A DNA stretch of 17,811 bases from MGBC108787 sp964591225 (GTDB lineage: Bacteria; Bacillota_I; Bacilli_A; RF39; UBA660): contig CAZQAO010000017.1 of NCBI GenBank assembly GCA_964591225.1, positions 1-17,811 of the forward strand, given 5' to 3'. Both the position numbers and the translations under genes were made by a program. Position 1 is the stretch's first letter. Every line of letters starts with the position of its first letter. The notes beneath the pieces are model-generated. The model was not told where the DNA came from and ran no database searches. It saw only the letters and a list, made by a program, of their open reading frames with translations. Positions 6,988-15,217 of the stretch are shown piece by piece.

Positions 6988-7540
6988 AAAACTCTGGATA
7001 ACCACTCAATTGTCTTTTTCTTTTTTGAAGTTCAATTTTATAAAACTCCAAATCCTTTAAATACTGCTTTCTAAAATATTTTTCATTTAACCATTTTACT
7101 CCTTCTTTAGTAATCATCACTTTTCCGTCTTTGATATATTTATAAGATTTATTGTTTCTTTTTTCCGTTCTGTTTACTGCTACCCCTATAGAATTTTTAC
7201 TTTTGCCAAAATATTTCCTTAAATCGATTAAAAACATATCTTTATAATCAAAATCATAATGAGAAATATTTAATTCCTGTTCAAGCCTTAAAACTTGTTT
7301 TTCAAAAAATTCTATTTCAGCATCTAAATAATACTTATCACTGAAATAAACTTCTCTTAACCATTCTACATATTCTACTCTAACATAAACTACATGTTCA
7401 CCATTTTGAGCCAACTTTTTTATAATCCATCTTTCATAGGGATGTCTTTTAATCATCTTCTTAGATATATTATAAAATTGCTCTTCTGTTAAATTAAACT
7501 CTCTTAAAATATCATATTTCATTCTAAGCTTAAATTCCAT
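6986..7540 (-). CDS. DNA-binding-like protein with an internal duplication, 184 aa
   Basis: I do not recognise a named family. The protein is basic and contains two related units. VEWLREVYFSDKYYL (from residue 58) aligns with VKWLNEKYFRKQYL (from residue 148), 90 residues apart. Each is preceded by a helix-turn-helix-like segment and a short strand pair (VVYVR, KVMIT) and followed by a heptad-like charged helix. Two winged-helix units with coiled-coil tails would suit binding to paired DNA sites. In an integrative element that suggests a regulator, an excision factor or an origin-binding protein (inference). The start is set at ATG 7540, because AAAGGAG lies 6 bases upstream; an in-frame ATG at 7555 overlaps that binding site. 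It ends in an intrinsic terminator and lies just downstream of the hairpin island at 7598-7669. Confidence 0.75.
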   Translation of the reverse strand: MEFKLRMKYDILREFNLTEEQFYNISKKMIKRHPYERWIIKKLAQNGEHVVYVRVEYVEWLREVYFSDKYYLDAEIEFFEKQVLRLEQELNISHYDFDYKDMFLIDLRKYFGKSKNSIGVAVNRTEKRNNKSYKYIKDGKVMITKEGVKWLNEKYFRKQYLKDLEFYKIELQKRKRQLSGYPEF

Positions 7541-7597
7541 AAATGCTCCTTTCATTTTTTAGAGATTACATAGTATTATCATATAAAGTATCAAGCA

Positions 7598-7669
7598 TGG
7601 TGTTGACACACCCATCTACTTGTTAGGGAATATCCCTAAGACCCTCTAAATAGCCTCCGACGGTTTAGA
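7598..7669. other. GC-rich noncoding hairpin island, candidate oriT
   Basis: These bases have clearly more G+C than the surrounding DNA and encode nothing plausible. They hold three stem-loops in a row: GGTGT/ACACC (7599-7612, loop TGAC), TTAGGG/CCCTAA (7623-7639, loop AATAT) and TCTAAA/TTTAGA (7645-7669). Clustered hairpins in a noncoding spacer are typical of transfer or replication origins of mobile elements. I cannot match it to a named oriT family, and the element has no relaxase of its own. Confidence 0.35.
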
Positions 7670-7766
7670 ATTTTTTCTTAAAAATAATAACAATTTTCAT
7701 TATTTTTATTTAAAATTTAACTCATAAATATCACCATCCTTTATAGAAAGACTAAAAAAGTGCATG

Positions 7767-7792
7767 AAAAAAAAGAGAGACAAAATCCTCTC
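7767..7792 (-). terminator. Intrinsic terminator with T8 run
   Basis: On the minus strand GAGAG/CTCTC (7775-7792, extendable by wobble and A-T pairs) is followed by eight T residues. It lies 140 bases after the KAP gene and about 55 bases after a promoter-like sequence, so it could end either transcript. An outer GTGC/GCAC pair (7760-7763, 7800-7803) frames it. Confidence 0.6.
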
Positions 7793-7828
7793 CTAAAAAG
7801 CACCTATTTATACCCTTCCTATACTATC

Positions 7829-7857
7829 ATTTTAACACAAAAAAATAGGAAAGTAAA
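7829..7857 (-). promoter_or_regulatory. Promoter-like sequence for a short transcript
   Basis: On the minus strand a -35 TTTACT (7852-7857) and a -10 TAAAAT (7829-7834) lie 17 bases apart. Transcription would start near 7822 and meet the T8 terminator, giving an RNA of about 55 bases. This could be a small RNA or an attenuated leader for the 184-aa gene. Confidence 0.35.
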
Positions 7858-7931
7858 TGGAAATGATAAATATATAATACGATTTGTTTGTAAAAATTAT
7901 TCAAATATTATATTTTCTAATTAAAATCATT

Positions 7932-10900
7932 CTATGACGCAGTAGCCGTACCTCTTTTTATATAATTAAGTGTTTTTTCTGCATATATGTTATCTTTTGC
8001 ATAATTATCTTTATATTTTCCAATAAAAAACAATTCAACTAATTCTGAGTGTTTTTTTAATTCCGGCAAATAATAATCATCTGTTAACTTACAATACCCC
8101 ATAAGATTATCTATTTTTTTCAATTTTTTCCATAATGTTTTATCACTATATCTGATATTACAATATAGCTTATCAGCATATGTTAAAAATTTATCAGTTT
8201 GTTCTTTTACAGCATCTTTATTGTTTTTATTTTTTTCAATGTTTTTTATACAATCATCAAGAATTATTTTTATTTGATTTGAAATTTTAGAAATTATTTC
8301 ATTATTTTCAATATATTCAAAATCTATTTTAGTTATATCTAATTCATCAAAACTAATTTGGCTTAACTCATCTTTAGATAAAATATTGGCTAAATAAATT
8401 GTATGATTTAAATCTTTATTTATAATATCAATAATTTTATTTCTACTTTTTAGCAAATCAATGCTATGCCTTTCTAAATCAGATGTAATTACAAAACCTT
8501 GATTTTCACAGTAAGAATTTATAATTATTTCTAACAGCTCATTTGATCTCTCTCCGAATATATCTCCATATCCTTTTAACAAATTAAAATGTTTAAATAG
8601 ATTTTTTTCATTATCAAAACCCAATATTATTTTTGTGTCTTCAATACTACTTGATTTGATTATATCCTTTAAATCATGTTTTATTGGATCCAAATCATTA
8701 TATTCTATTCCAATATTAGATAAAATATCAGCATATTTTTCTTTATTAAATTCCGAAGAATTTTTCATTTCGATAATCATTTTTATTATTAATTTATTAA
8801 TGTTTTCATTTTGAGAAATTAATTTCGTTTTTGATAACATTTGTTCAATACTTTCAAATGACAAATCTTTACCTTTTAAATTTTCAATTAGAGGTGCTAT
8901 TATAAATTTATATTTTTCTGGTTCATTAACTATTAAATCAAAATTATCCAATATTTGCTTAAAATATGTATCACATTTTATTTTCTTATATCTTGTAAAT
9001 AAATATTTCTCTAAAATCAATTCATTTAATTCTAAATTTTTATCTAATTCTTTTATAATATTACCAACATAACATTTGTCTCCAGATGTTGGATTTAATT
9101 CAAAATACCAACTAAATTCTTTGTGATACTTGTAAAAATTATTATCTAATAATTTATCTATTATTTTAATAAATTTTTCATTTTTTATTTTTTCACAACT
9201 CTTAAAATAGTTTATAAAAATCTCTAAATCATTTTCAATATATTCAAAATCATCTTCTAGATTTTCAACTATTAATTCTAAAATACACTCTATTAACTTA
9301 TCCTCAAACAAACCCACTTCATTTTCTATTAAACATTCAACATATTCTAATAAGCATTCATTTATATATTTTATATTAAGGTGTTCTATATCTTTGTCAT
9401 TTTTTCGTTCTTTTACAAATAAATTTCTATCTTCTTTTATATAAGAAAAATTACTAACAATATCTTCAAAATATTGATTAAAAACTTGATTGTTTTTTTG
9501 CTTTCTAAATTGCGTAATAACAAAAGATATTCTTTTCAAAAAATCACTATATAAAAACCTTTTATTTTGTATAGGTTTAATTATATTTTCTCTTATTTCA
9601 TAATCTAAAAACTTACGATTGTTTTCAAGATCTATTTGAATATTATTATCAAACTTATTTTTTACAATAGGATCTTCACATATTGCTTTTATTTTATATT
9701 CTGGATATGATATTTTGTTTTCATACATTGGAAAATTATATAAATCAACATTATCAGTTTTAGATAAAAAATCTAATAATTTGTTATCAAATCTTATTTC
9801 CCTTTTAGTTTTTGAAGATTCAATATAGTCTTTTGATTTATAATTAATTATTTCATCATCTGTAAGTTTTATTACAACGTTATAATTACTAATTAAGTTG
9901 TGATAATATTTTGGAAACTCATTTTTTAAAATAATTAATTTAGCAAACATATATCCTTTATCAATTATTTCTTCAGGTCTATAATTATAAATTTCATTTA
10001 TAAATTCATTAGCAAATTTTTTCATTTTTCTGGGAGTATCAATATAAAATTTAGATGCTAAATATAATCCATCATTAACTATAGTTTTATAATTATCTTC
10101 AACATTAACCAAAATTTCATCTTTTAAAGGTTCAAATTTAACTTTTGTATAATTTTTAATTTCTAATGGATAATCAATAATTTTAGAAAAATAATCATAA
10201 GTTTGATTTTCTAAAGCATTAAACAAAATATTAGGATCTACAGGAATAATAAACTTTACATCATAATTTTCATCCAATATAAATGTTTTTAATGTGTCAA
10301 ATGTTGATTTTATCTCTTCATAATTACATCTATCAATATCATCTATAAAAATTAAAATTTTTTTATCTTTAACAATATCTTCAAAATCTCTTGCAAATTG
10401 TTCCGGCGAAAATTTTTTACTTACTGATTTATGGGTTATTTCAGACACTAAAAATAAAGGTAATATAAAACTTATTAATGTTATAGTTATTGGAGTAATT
10501 AAATCAGCACAATCATACCATTGTGGATGAAGATTATTAACATATAATATAGCGAATATTCCTATAACATAAACAAAAAAAACACAAATTAACACTCTCC
10601 AACTTTGTTTTATAAAAGTCCAAAGTTTTCTCCACAACATTATATATAATTGTCTATCTTCTGAACTATCGCTATAATAACTTTCTTCTCTTTCAGCAGC
10701 TGCTTTACTACCTTCTATTTTATTTGAACACACTATAAGAAAATCTCTCATAAAATCATATTCATTATATTTCCAAGCATTATATTCAACTATTTCATTT
10801 TCTTTATACACTTTTTCTTCTATTAACTCCGAAATAGCATTTTTAATAATTGAAGTTTTGCCAATTCCCCATTTGCCATAAACACCTATTGATTTAATAT

Positions 10901-11003
10901 CATCTTTTTTTACAGCTTCTTTTATTTTTTTTACATATTCCTTACCATCAAAATAATCATCATCATTAAATTTATTTTTTACTTTATCATTAATATAAAA
11001 CAT
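7932..11003 (-). CDS. KAP-family P-loop NTPase, 1023 aa, membrane-anchored
   Basis: Walker A GKWGIGKTS is at residues 43-51 and Walker B ILIFIDDID at 216-224. Two hydrophobic segments (about 137-155 and 168-186) sit between them, followed by FSPEQFARDFEDI (198-210). Membrane helices inserted between Walker A and B, plus this FSPEQF-type motif, are hallmarks of the KAP NTPase family. The remaining 800 residues are Lys/Asn/Glu-rich, helical and unlike anything I recognise. KAP members include PifA of the F plasmid, which excludes phage T7, so an abortive phage-defence role is likely here (inference). ATG 11003 has a strong GGGAGGT site 6 bases upstream. A hairpin with T6 stands just before that site, so it may be transcribed separately from, or attenuated behind, the R-M operon. 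Confidence 0.88.
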   Translation of the reverse strand: MFYINDKVKNKFNDDDYFDGKEYVKKIKEAVKKDDIKSIGVYGKWGIGKTSIIKNAISELIEEKVYKENEIVEYNAWKYNEYDFMRDFLIVCSNKIEGSKAAAEREESYYSDSSEDRQLYIMLWRKLWTFIKQSWRVLICVFFVYVIGIFAILYVNNLHPQWYDCADLITPITITLISFILPLFLVSEITHKSVSKKFSPEQFARDFEDIVKDKKILIFIDDIDRCNYEEIKSTFDTLKTFILDENYDVKFIIPVDPNILFNALENQTYDYFSKIIDYPLEIKNYTKVKFEPLKDEILVNVEDNYKTIVNDGLYLASKFYIDTPRKMKKFANEFINEIYNYRPEEIIDKGYMFAKLIILKNEFPKYYHNLISNYNVVIKLTDDEIINYKSKDYIESSKTKREIRFDNKLLDFLSKTDNVDLYNFPMYENKISYPEYKIKAICEDPIVKNKFDNNIQIDLENNRKFLDYEIRENIIKPIQNKRFLYSDFLKRISFVITQFRKQKNNQVFNQYFEDIVSNFSYIKEDRNLFVKERKNDKDIEHLNIKYINECLLEYVECLIENEVGLFEDKLIECILELIVENLEDDFEYIENDLEIFINYFKSCEKIKNEKFIKIIDKLLDNNFYKYHKEFSWYFELNPTSGDKCYVGNIIKELDKNLELNELILEKYLFTRYKKIKCDTYFKQILDNFDLIVNEPEKYKFIIAPLIENLKGKDLSFESIEQMLSKTKLISQNENINKLIIKMIIEMKNSSEFNKEKYADILSNIGIEYNDLDPIKHDLKDIIKSSSIEDTKIILGFDNEKNLFKHFNLLKGYGDIFGERSNELLEIIINSYCENQGFVITSDLERHSIDLLKSRNKIIDIINKDLNHTIYLANILSKDELSQISFDELDITKIDFEYIENNEIISKISNQIKIILDDCIKNIEKNKNNKDAVKEQTDKFLTYADKLYCNIRYSDKTLWKKLKKIDNLMGYCKLTDDYYLPELKKHSELVELFFIGKYKDNYAKDNIYAEKTLNYIKRGTATAS

Positions 11004-11019
11004 TTTTTACCTCCCAATC

Positions 11020-11059
11020 AAAAAAGAGCATATTCCATCTTAAAAATGGAAATACACTC
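11020..11059 (-). terminator. Terminator or attenuator between the R-M operon and the KAP gene
   Basis: GAGCATATTCCAT (11026-11038) and ATGGAAATACACTC (11046-11059) pair with two mismatches and one bulge. On the minus strand the hairpin is followed by six T residues. It lies directly before the KAP ribosome binding site and about 70 bases after the R-M stop. It can end the R-M transcript and limit read-through into the KAP gene. Confidence 0.6.
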
Positions 11060-11127
11060 TATTTTATATATATTCTATCAAAAAAAAGGGAAAAAATCTA
11101 TTAAATGAGAAAAAATAGTTTTGAAAA

Positions 11128-14100
11128 TTATTCCATCGATTTAATTCTTAATTCAATATGACTAATTTCATCTTTCGTAAGATTGTATTTTTTATATAAT
11201 TGTTTATCTATTTCAGATATACTTTTAGACCAATCTATATCAGAATTATTTTCAAAATTTTCTATAGGCACATAGCTAAATGTTTTTGAAGTAGCATCTT
11301 GACTACTTTTTAACAAACTATGAAGATATCTTAAAAACTTAGTTTGTAAATATTTTGCTAAATTATTAGCTGTTTCCTCATTTAATGAAATATCTGCTCC
11401 AACAACTAAATATGATTCAGTACATACAGTATTTGGTCTACCTACAAATGAATTCATATTATCATCATTCAATTCCGTACCAACATTATTTGCTCGTGGA
11501 ATAAATACTTTCCAACAATTAACCCACTCGTCATGACATAATATTGATTTCGGATTCACATAAACAACCTTTTTACCTTTTATATAACAAGCAACTGTAT
11601 TTTCATTGCTTTTTTCTACTGCTACATTATTACTCCTAGCAAAATTGCCATCTAATCCAAAAGGTTTTCTTGATGATACAATCTCACTAAATGATTTGAA
11701 ATCATTAGTTACAATCTTGTCTAAAATAGATTTTGCCTTGCTATCCCTTATAAAAATATCTTCATTATAGAATTTCAAAGGCCTTAATATTTCATCAATT
11801 ACTGTATTATTAGCATGGGTAAATACCTTAACAAGATTTCTCTCATTATCATAATCTTTATCCCATAACCAATAGCAAATTCCTCCACGATTATTTGTGT
11901 TAGGAAAGATATCATCTGGTGTTAAACAATCATGTAATTCTTTTATGTGTACATCATTAACCATATCTTTTCTAAAGTCATCTAACCCTTTTCCTCCAAC
12001 GTACCAACGAGAAGGAATTATTAATGAAACATATTTAGGAGCTAATTTTTTAGAAATATTTACAAAATAATTATAAATAGGTCTAGCACTCGCACCAGCT
12101 CCACCATCAGATTCTTGATATGGAGGATTTCCTATAATTATATCAAAATTCATTTTATCATCTCCTTCTTTATTAAATAAATTATCTTCTAATTCTATAT
12201 CCGAAAAACTTTGTGCTTGAGTTATATAATCAACAATTCTATCATAATCTAAATCATCATCTTTTGTTACCTTCAATAAATCATAAGAATTAAATTTTTC
12301 AGATATATTATTGCTATTTAATCCCAATATTTCATATATTTTTCTGGTAAATTCATAGGCTACTCCAGAAGTAGGAATAGAATATATATTATTTTTATAT
12401 TTATCATATGAAATATTATTTTCGTTTAAAATATTAACTAAAGCCAAAATAAATTCTGCTTCTTTGCTTGCAATATCCAAAATTTTGCCATTATTGTTAA
12501 TAATTTCAATTAGATTATCTTTTCCAATCATCTCAAGCATATCTCTACATGTTTTTTGTGGTGTTATAACTTCAGAATCAGATAATTTATCAAATTTATT
12601 AATTGCTATCGTTGCTCTTTCAATTTCCGTAATTGAATCATCATTTGATAAATTATTTATATTTTGTATTTTATAATCTAATTGTCTTAATATAAATATG
12701 TCTATTGAATTATTTATTAAAATTAGTATCTCTTTATTAAGTCCTAAATGATATGCAATTCTTTGATTTTCTTCTTGATAAATAACATTAATTATATCTT
12801 CTAATGATGCAACTGAATTTTTTGTCAATATAGCAAAGAATAAAATCCTAGCATAATAAGTCCTAAATTGTTTTGTTAAATTACTCTTTATATTACCATC
12901 TTGTTTTTGAGGACTTACTGACTGTAAATGCTTTTCTGATTCATTATCACCAGATTTATCAAATAATGTCTCATCTAAATCTCCAAAGTCAAAATAATCA
13001 TTATCTACATCATCATCTGTATTATTAACTTTAAACCCTTTACTTGTTCCAAATTCACCTTGCTTTGATATAATTTCAAATATTTCTGGAATATTAACTA
13101 ATGATAAATCAATAGGTATTTCACTAACTTCTTCAAATATTCCTCTATCTTTAGAATAATTACTAATGGCATTCATTATATCAACTGCCTGTATTTCTTG
13201 AATTTTATTTTTATTTAATACAATTATTGGTGAAATTCTCAATTCATTACTTATTCTTTCTTCTAACTTACTATTTCCAGCTTTATCAACATTTGCATTA
13301 TATATCATTGACTTTGTCTCTTGCATTACAAACATTCTATTAGGATCAAAATCTACTAATAAAGTTTGTGGCTTTTTGTTATACTTAATTAAATTACCAT
13401 CTTTAGATAAATAATTTTTAATATATTGATTTTGTAATCTAAATATTGCTTGATCATATTCTTGTGGTGAAGAAGTATCTTTTAAATAAATCATTGTATC
13501 CCATTCTTCGACTGTACTTCCTGTAAGCATTCTATTAACAGTCAAAGTTAAAGTTTTTTTATTTTCATTTTCATATCCTTTAATTTTATTTTTTACATCT
13601 TTAACATTTTTATATAAATTAGGATTATCAACACCTGATATGTTTATAATCTCATATTGATTTAGATTCTTAAATTTATTACTATTATTTTTTATTAATT
13701 CTTCTATTGCATCACATGAAGCACGATAAGGTAAAACCATTACTATGTGTCTGCACATTTTGCCATCTTTGATTTTGTCATAATCTAAAAAACCAAGTAC
13801 ATTCTCATCATCCTTAGTACCATCTATTACTTCTAATAAATCTAAAACTTCATCACCATAAACAAATTTTTTGTGATCACCATTAGAATTTTGCTTAATT
13901 GATTTTGTTCTAAACAACTCAGAAAATGCATAAGAAATACCATTATTTCTTAATTCTTCTAATTTTCTTCTTACCGATTCATTTGGATTAAAAGCAAATC
14001 TTATCATTTGAGGAAAACCAAAATAAGGGTTATCCCATTCTTCATAAGGTTTACCTGTTTCATCATTTATAACACTATTTTCAATATCTTTAAAGTGTTC

Positions 14101-15207
14101 GTTATCCCACTTTTCTTGTTCGCTTACTATATCAGAAAATTGACAAAATGCTATTATATCTTCTTTTGTAAATTCACTTCCCATTAAAATTCTATAAGGT
14201 GTGCCTGATAAGTGAATTCTAACTTTTGAATTTAAGGCTTTCACTTGATTGTTTGCATCTTCAAAATCAACAAATCCATCTTCGCGTGTTTCTTTAACAT
14301 CTTTAAATCCATCTCTAAGAACTGCACCATATTTATCTGCTCTAGCACCAAAATGTGTTTCATCAATTAATAACAAATCTATTTGGTTATTAAATAACTC
14401 TCTATGCTTTTCTTTTATTTCAACACCCTGTAGATCTTGAAGAGTTAAAAATATTGCTAATCTTTTATTTTCATTTAGTTTATTTTTAATTATGTTTTCG
14501 TCTAATAAATCTTCACTCGTCAAAAAGTCATACTCGTTAAAATTTTCTACACTTTCTACAGTCTTTTTCCATTCTTCTTTAACATCTGCTTTAGCTGATA
14601 CAATTACTACTATCTTTGCATTCATTTCTAAAGCACAACACATAGAAGTAAAACTTTTCCCAAAACGCATTACAGCATACATTAATAAGTTATTTCTACC
14701 TTTATCATATGCCTCTTTAAACTTATCAATAACAATTTGTTGATTTGGTCTTGGCTTCCAATAACCTGTAGAAACATATTTTTCAATTGTTCTTAATCTA
14801 CTATCAACATTGTAATATTGATATTTCATTAAATTTTCCTCATAACTTTTTTGAATATCTTCTATTGCTGATTCAACGTCTGTGACAGATGTTTCTTTAA
14901 AAAACTCATTTGAAACATATATATCAGTAAAATCATCTGAGTCAATTCTTTTTTTATTTAAATCATTTTCTAAATAATGGTGAACGGCATAATCTCTAAA
15001 AAAAGTATTTTCATCAACCATGGCTTTCTTTTCATACTCTTTTTTTAATTCAGGATATAATTCTTTCCATTCATTGAGTCTCACAGATACAGGTCTATAT
15101 GTATCCCCAACTTTCAAATAATTTGGGATAGTATTTGTAGTAAATGCATAAATATGCGGCTCTACTCTTCCAACAATTATTTTATCTAAAAGTTCTTTAT
15201 TCTCCAT
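11128..15207 (-). CDS. Single-chain restriction-modification protein: GIY-YIG nuclease, SF2 helicase and Eco57I-type adenine methylase, 1359 aa
   Basis: Domains in order: a GIY-YIG-like nuclease at about 18-85 (HIYAFTTN, LKVGDT, R43, then FFRDYAVHHYL). An SF2 translocase spans about 150-620, with RPNQQ, Walker A-like MRFGKS (180-185), DETH (282-285), SGTP (334-337), a motif V-like TVNRMLTGST and motif VI-like QAIFRLQNQ. A methylase lies at about 880-1120, with SAM-site-like ILDIASKEAEF (909-919) and the catalytic IIGNPPY (1024-1030), as in N6-adenine methylases of the Eco57I/TaqI type. The C-terminal 230 residues probably give sequence specificity. Nuclease, translocase and modification in one chain indicate a restriction-modification enzyme acting on unmodified phage DNA. 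ATG 15207 has GAGGTG 6 bases upstream. It starts 10 bases after the stop of its partner, so the two are translationally linked. The nuclease call is the least certain part. Confidence 0.85.
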   Translation of the reverse strand: MENKELLDKIIVGRVEPHIYAFTTNTIPNYLKVGDTYRPVSVRLNEWKELYPELKKEYEKKAMVDENTFFRDYAVHHYLENDLNKKRIDSDDFTDIYVSNEFFKETSVTDVESAIEDIQKSYEENLMKYQYYNVDSRLRTIEKYVSTGYWKPRPNQQIVIDKFKEAYDKGRNNLLMYAVMRFGKSFTSMCCALEMNAKIVVIVSAKADVKEEWKKTVESVENFNEYDFLTSEDLLDENIIKNKLNENKRLAIFLTLQDLQGVEIKEKHRELFNNQIDLLLIDETHFGARADKYGAVLRDGFKDVKETREDGFVDFEDANNQVKALNSKVRIHLSGTPYRILMGSEFTKEDIIAFCQFSDIVSEQEKWDNEHFKDIENSVINDETGKPYEEWDNPYFGFPQMIRFAFNPNESVRRKLEELRNNGISYAFSELFRTKSIKQNSNGDHKKFVYGDEVLDLLEVIDGTKDDENVLGFLDYDKIKDGKMCRHIVMVLPYRASCDAIEELIKNNSNKFKNLNQYEIINISGVDNPNLYKNVKDVKNKIKGYENENKKTLTLTVNRMLTGSTVEEWDTMIYLKDTSSPQEYDQAIFRLQNQYIKNYLSKDGNLIKYNKKPQTLLVDFDPNRMFVMQETKSMIYNANVDKAGNSKLEERISNELRISPIIVLNKNKIQEIQAVDIMNAISNYSKDRGIFEEVSEIPIDLSLVNIPEIFEIISKQGEFGTSKGFKVNNTDDDVDNDYFDFGDLDETLFDKSGDNESEKHLQSVSPQKQDGNIKSNLTKQFRTYYARILFFAILTKNSVASLEDIINVIYQEENQRIAYHLGLNKEILILINNSIDIFILRQLDYKIQNINNLSNDDSITEIERATIAINKFDKLSDSEVITPQKTCRDMLEMIGKDNLIEIINNNGKILDIASKEAEFILALVNILNENNISYDKYKNNIYSIPTSGVAYEFTRKIYEILGLNSNNISEKFNSYDLLKVTKDDDLDYDRIVDYITQAQSFSDIELEDNLFNKEGDDKMNFDIIIGNPPYQESDGGAGASARPIYNYFVNISKKLAPKYVSLIIPSRWYVGGKGLDDFRKDMVNDVHIKELHDCLTPDDIFPNTNNRGGICYWLWDKDYDNERNLVKVFTHANNTVIDEILRPLKFYNEDIFIRDSKAKSILDKIVTNDFKSFSEIVSSRKPFGLDGNFARSNNVAVEKSNENTVACYIKGKKVVYVNPKSILCHDEWVNCWKVFIPRANNVGTELNDDNMNSFVGRPNTVCTESYLVVGADISLNEETANNLAKYLQTKFLRYLHSLLKSSQDATSKTFSYVPIENFENNSDIDWSKSISEIDKQLYKKYNLTKDEISHIELRIKSME

Positions 15208-15217
15208 TTACTACACC

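Larger units (their letters stand above)
7541..7931. other. Intergenic stretch between the 184-aa gene and the KAP gene
   Basis: These 390 bases hold no credible gene. They contain the hairpin island (7598-7669), the short promoter-terminator unit (7767-7857) and, on the minus strand, an AAGGATGGTG binding-site-like sequence followed by ATG AGT TAA, a two-codon start-stop frame near 7720. The rest is AT-rich and featureless. Confidence 0.5.

Noticed and set aside
12464..14743. Plus-strand open frames inside the helicase-methylase gene.
   Set aside because: Antisense shadows of a gene with clear domain motifs in order on the other strand.
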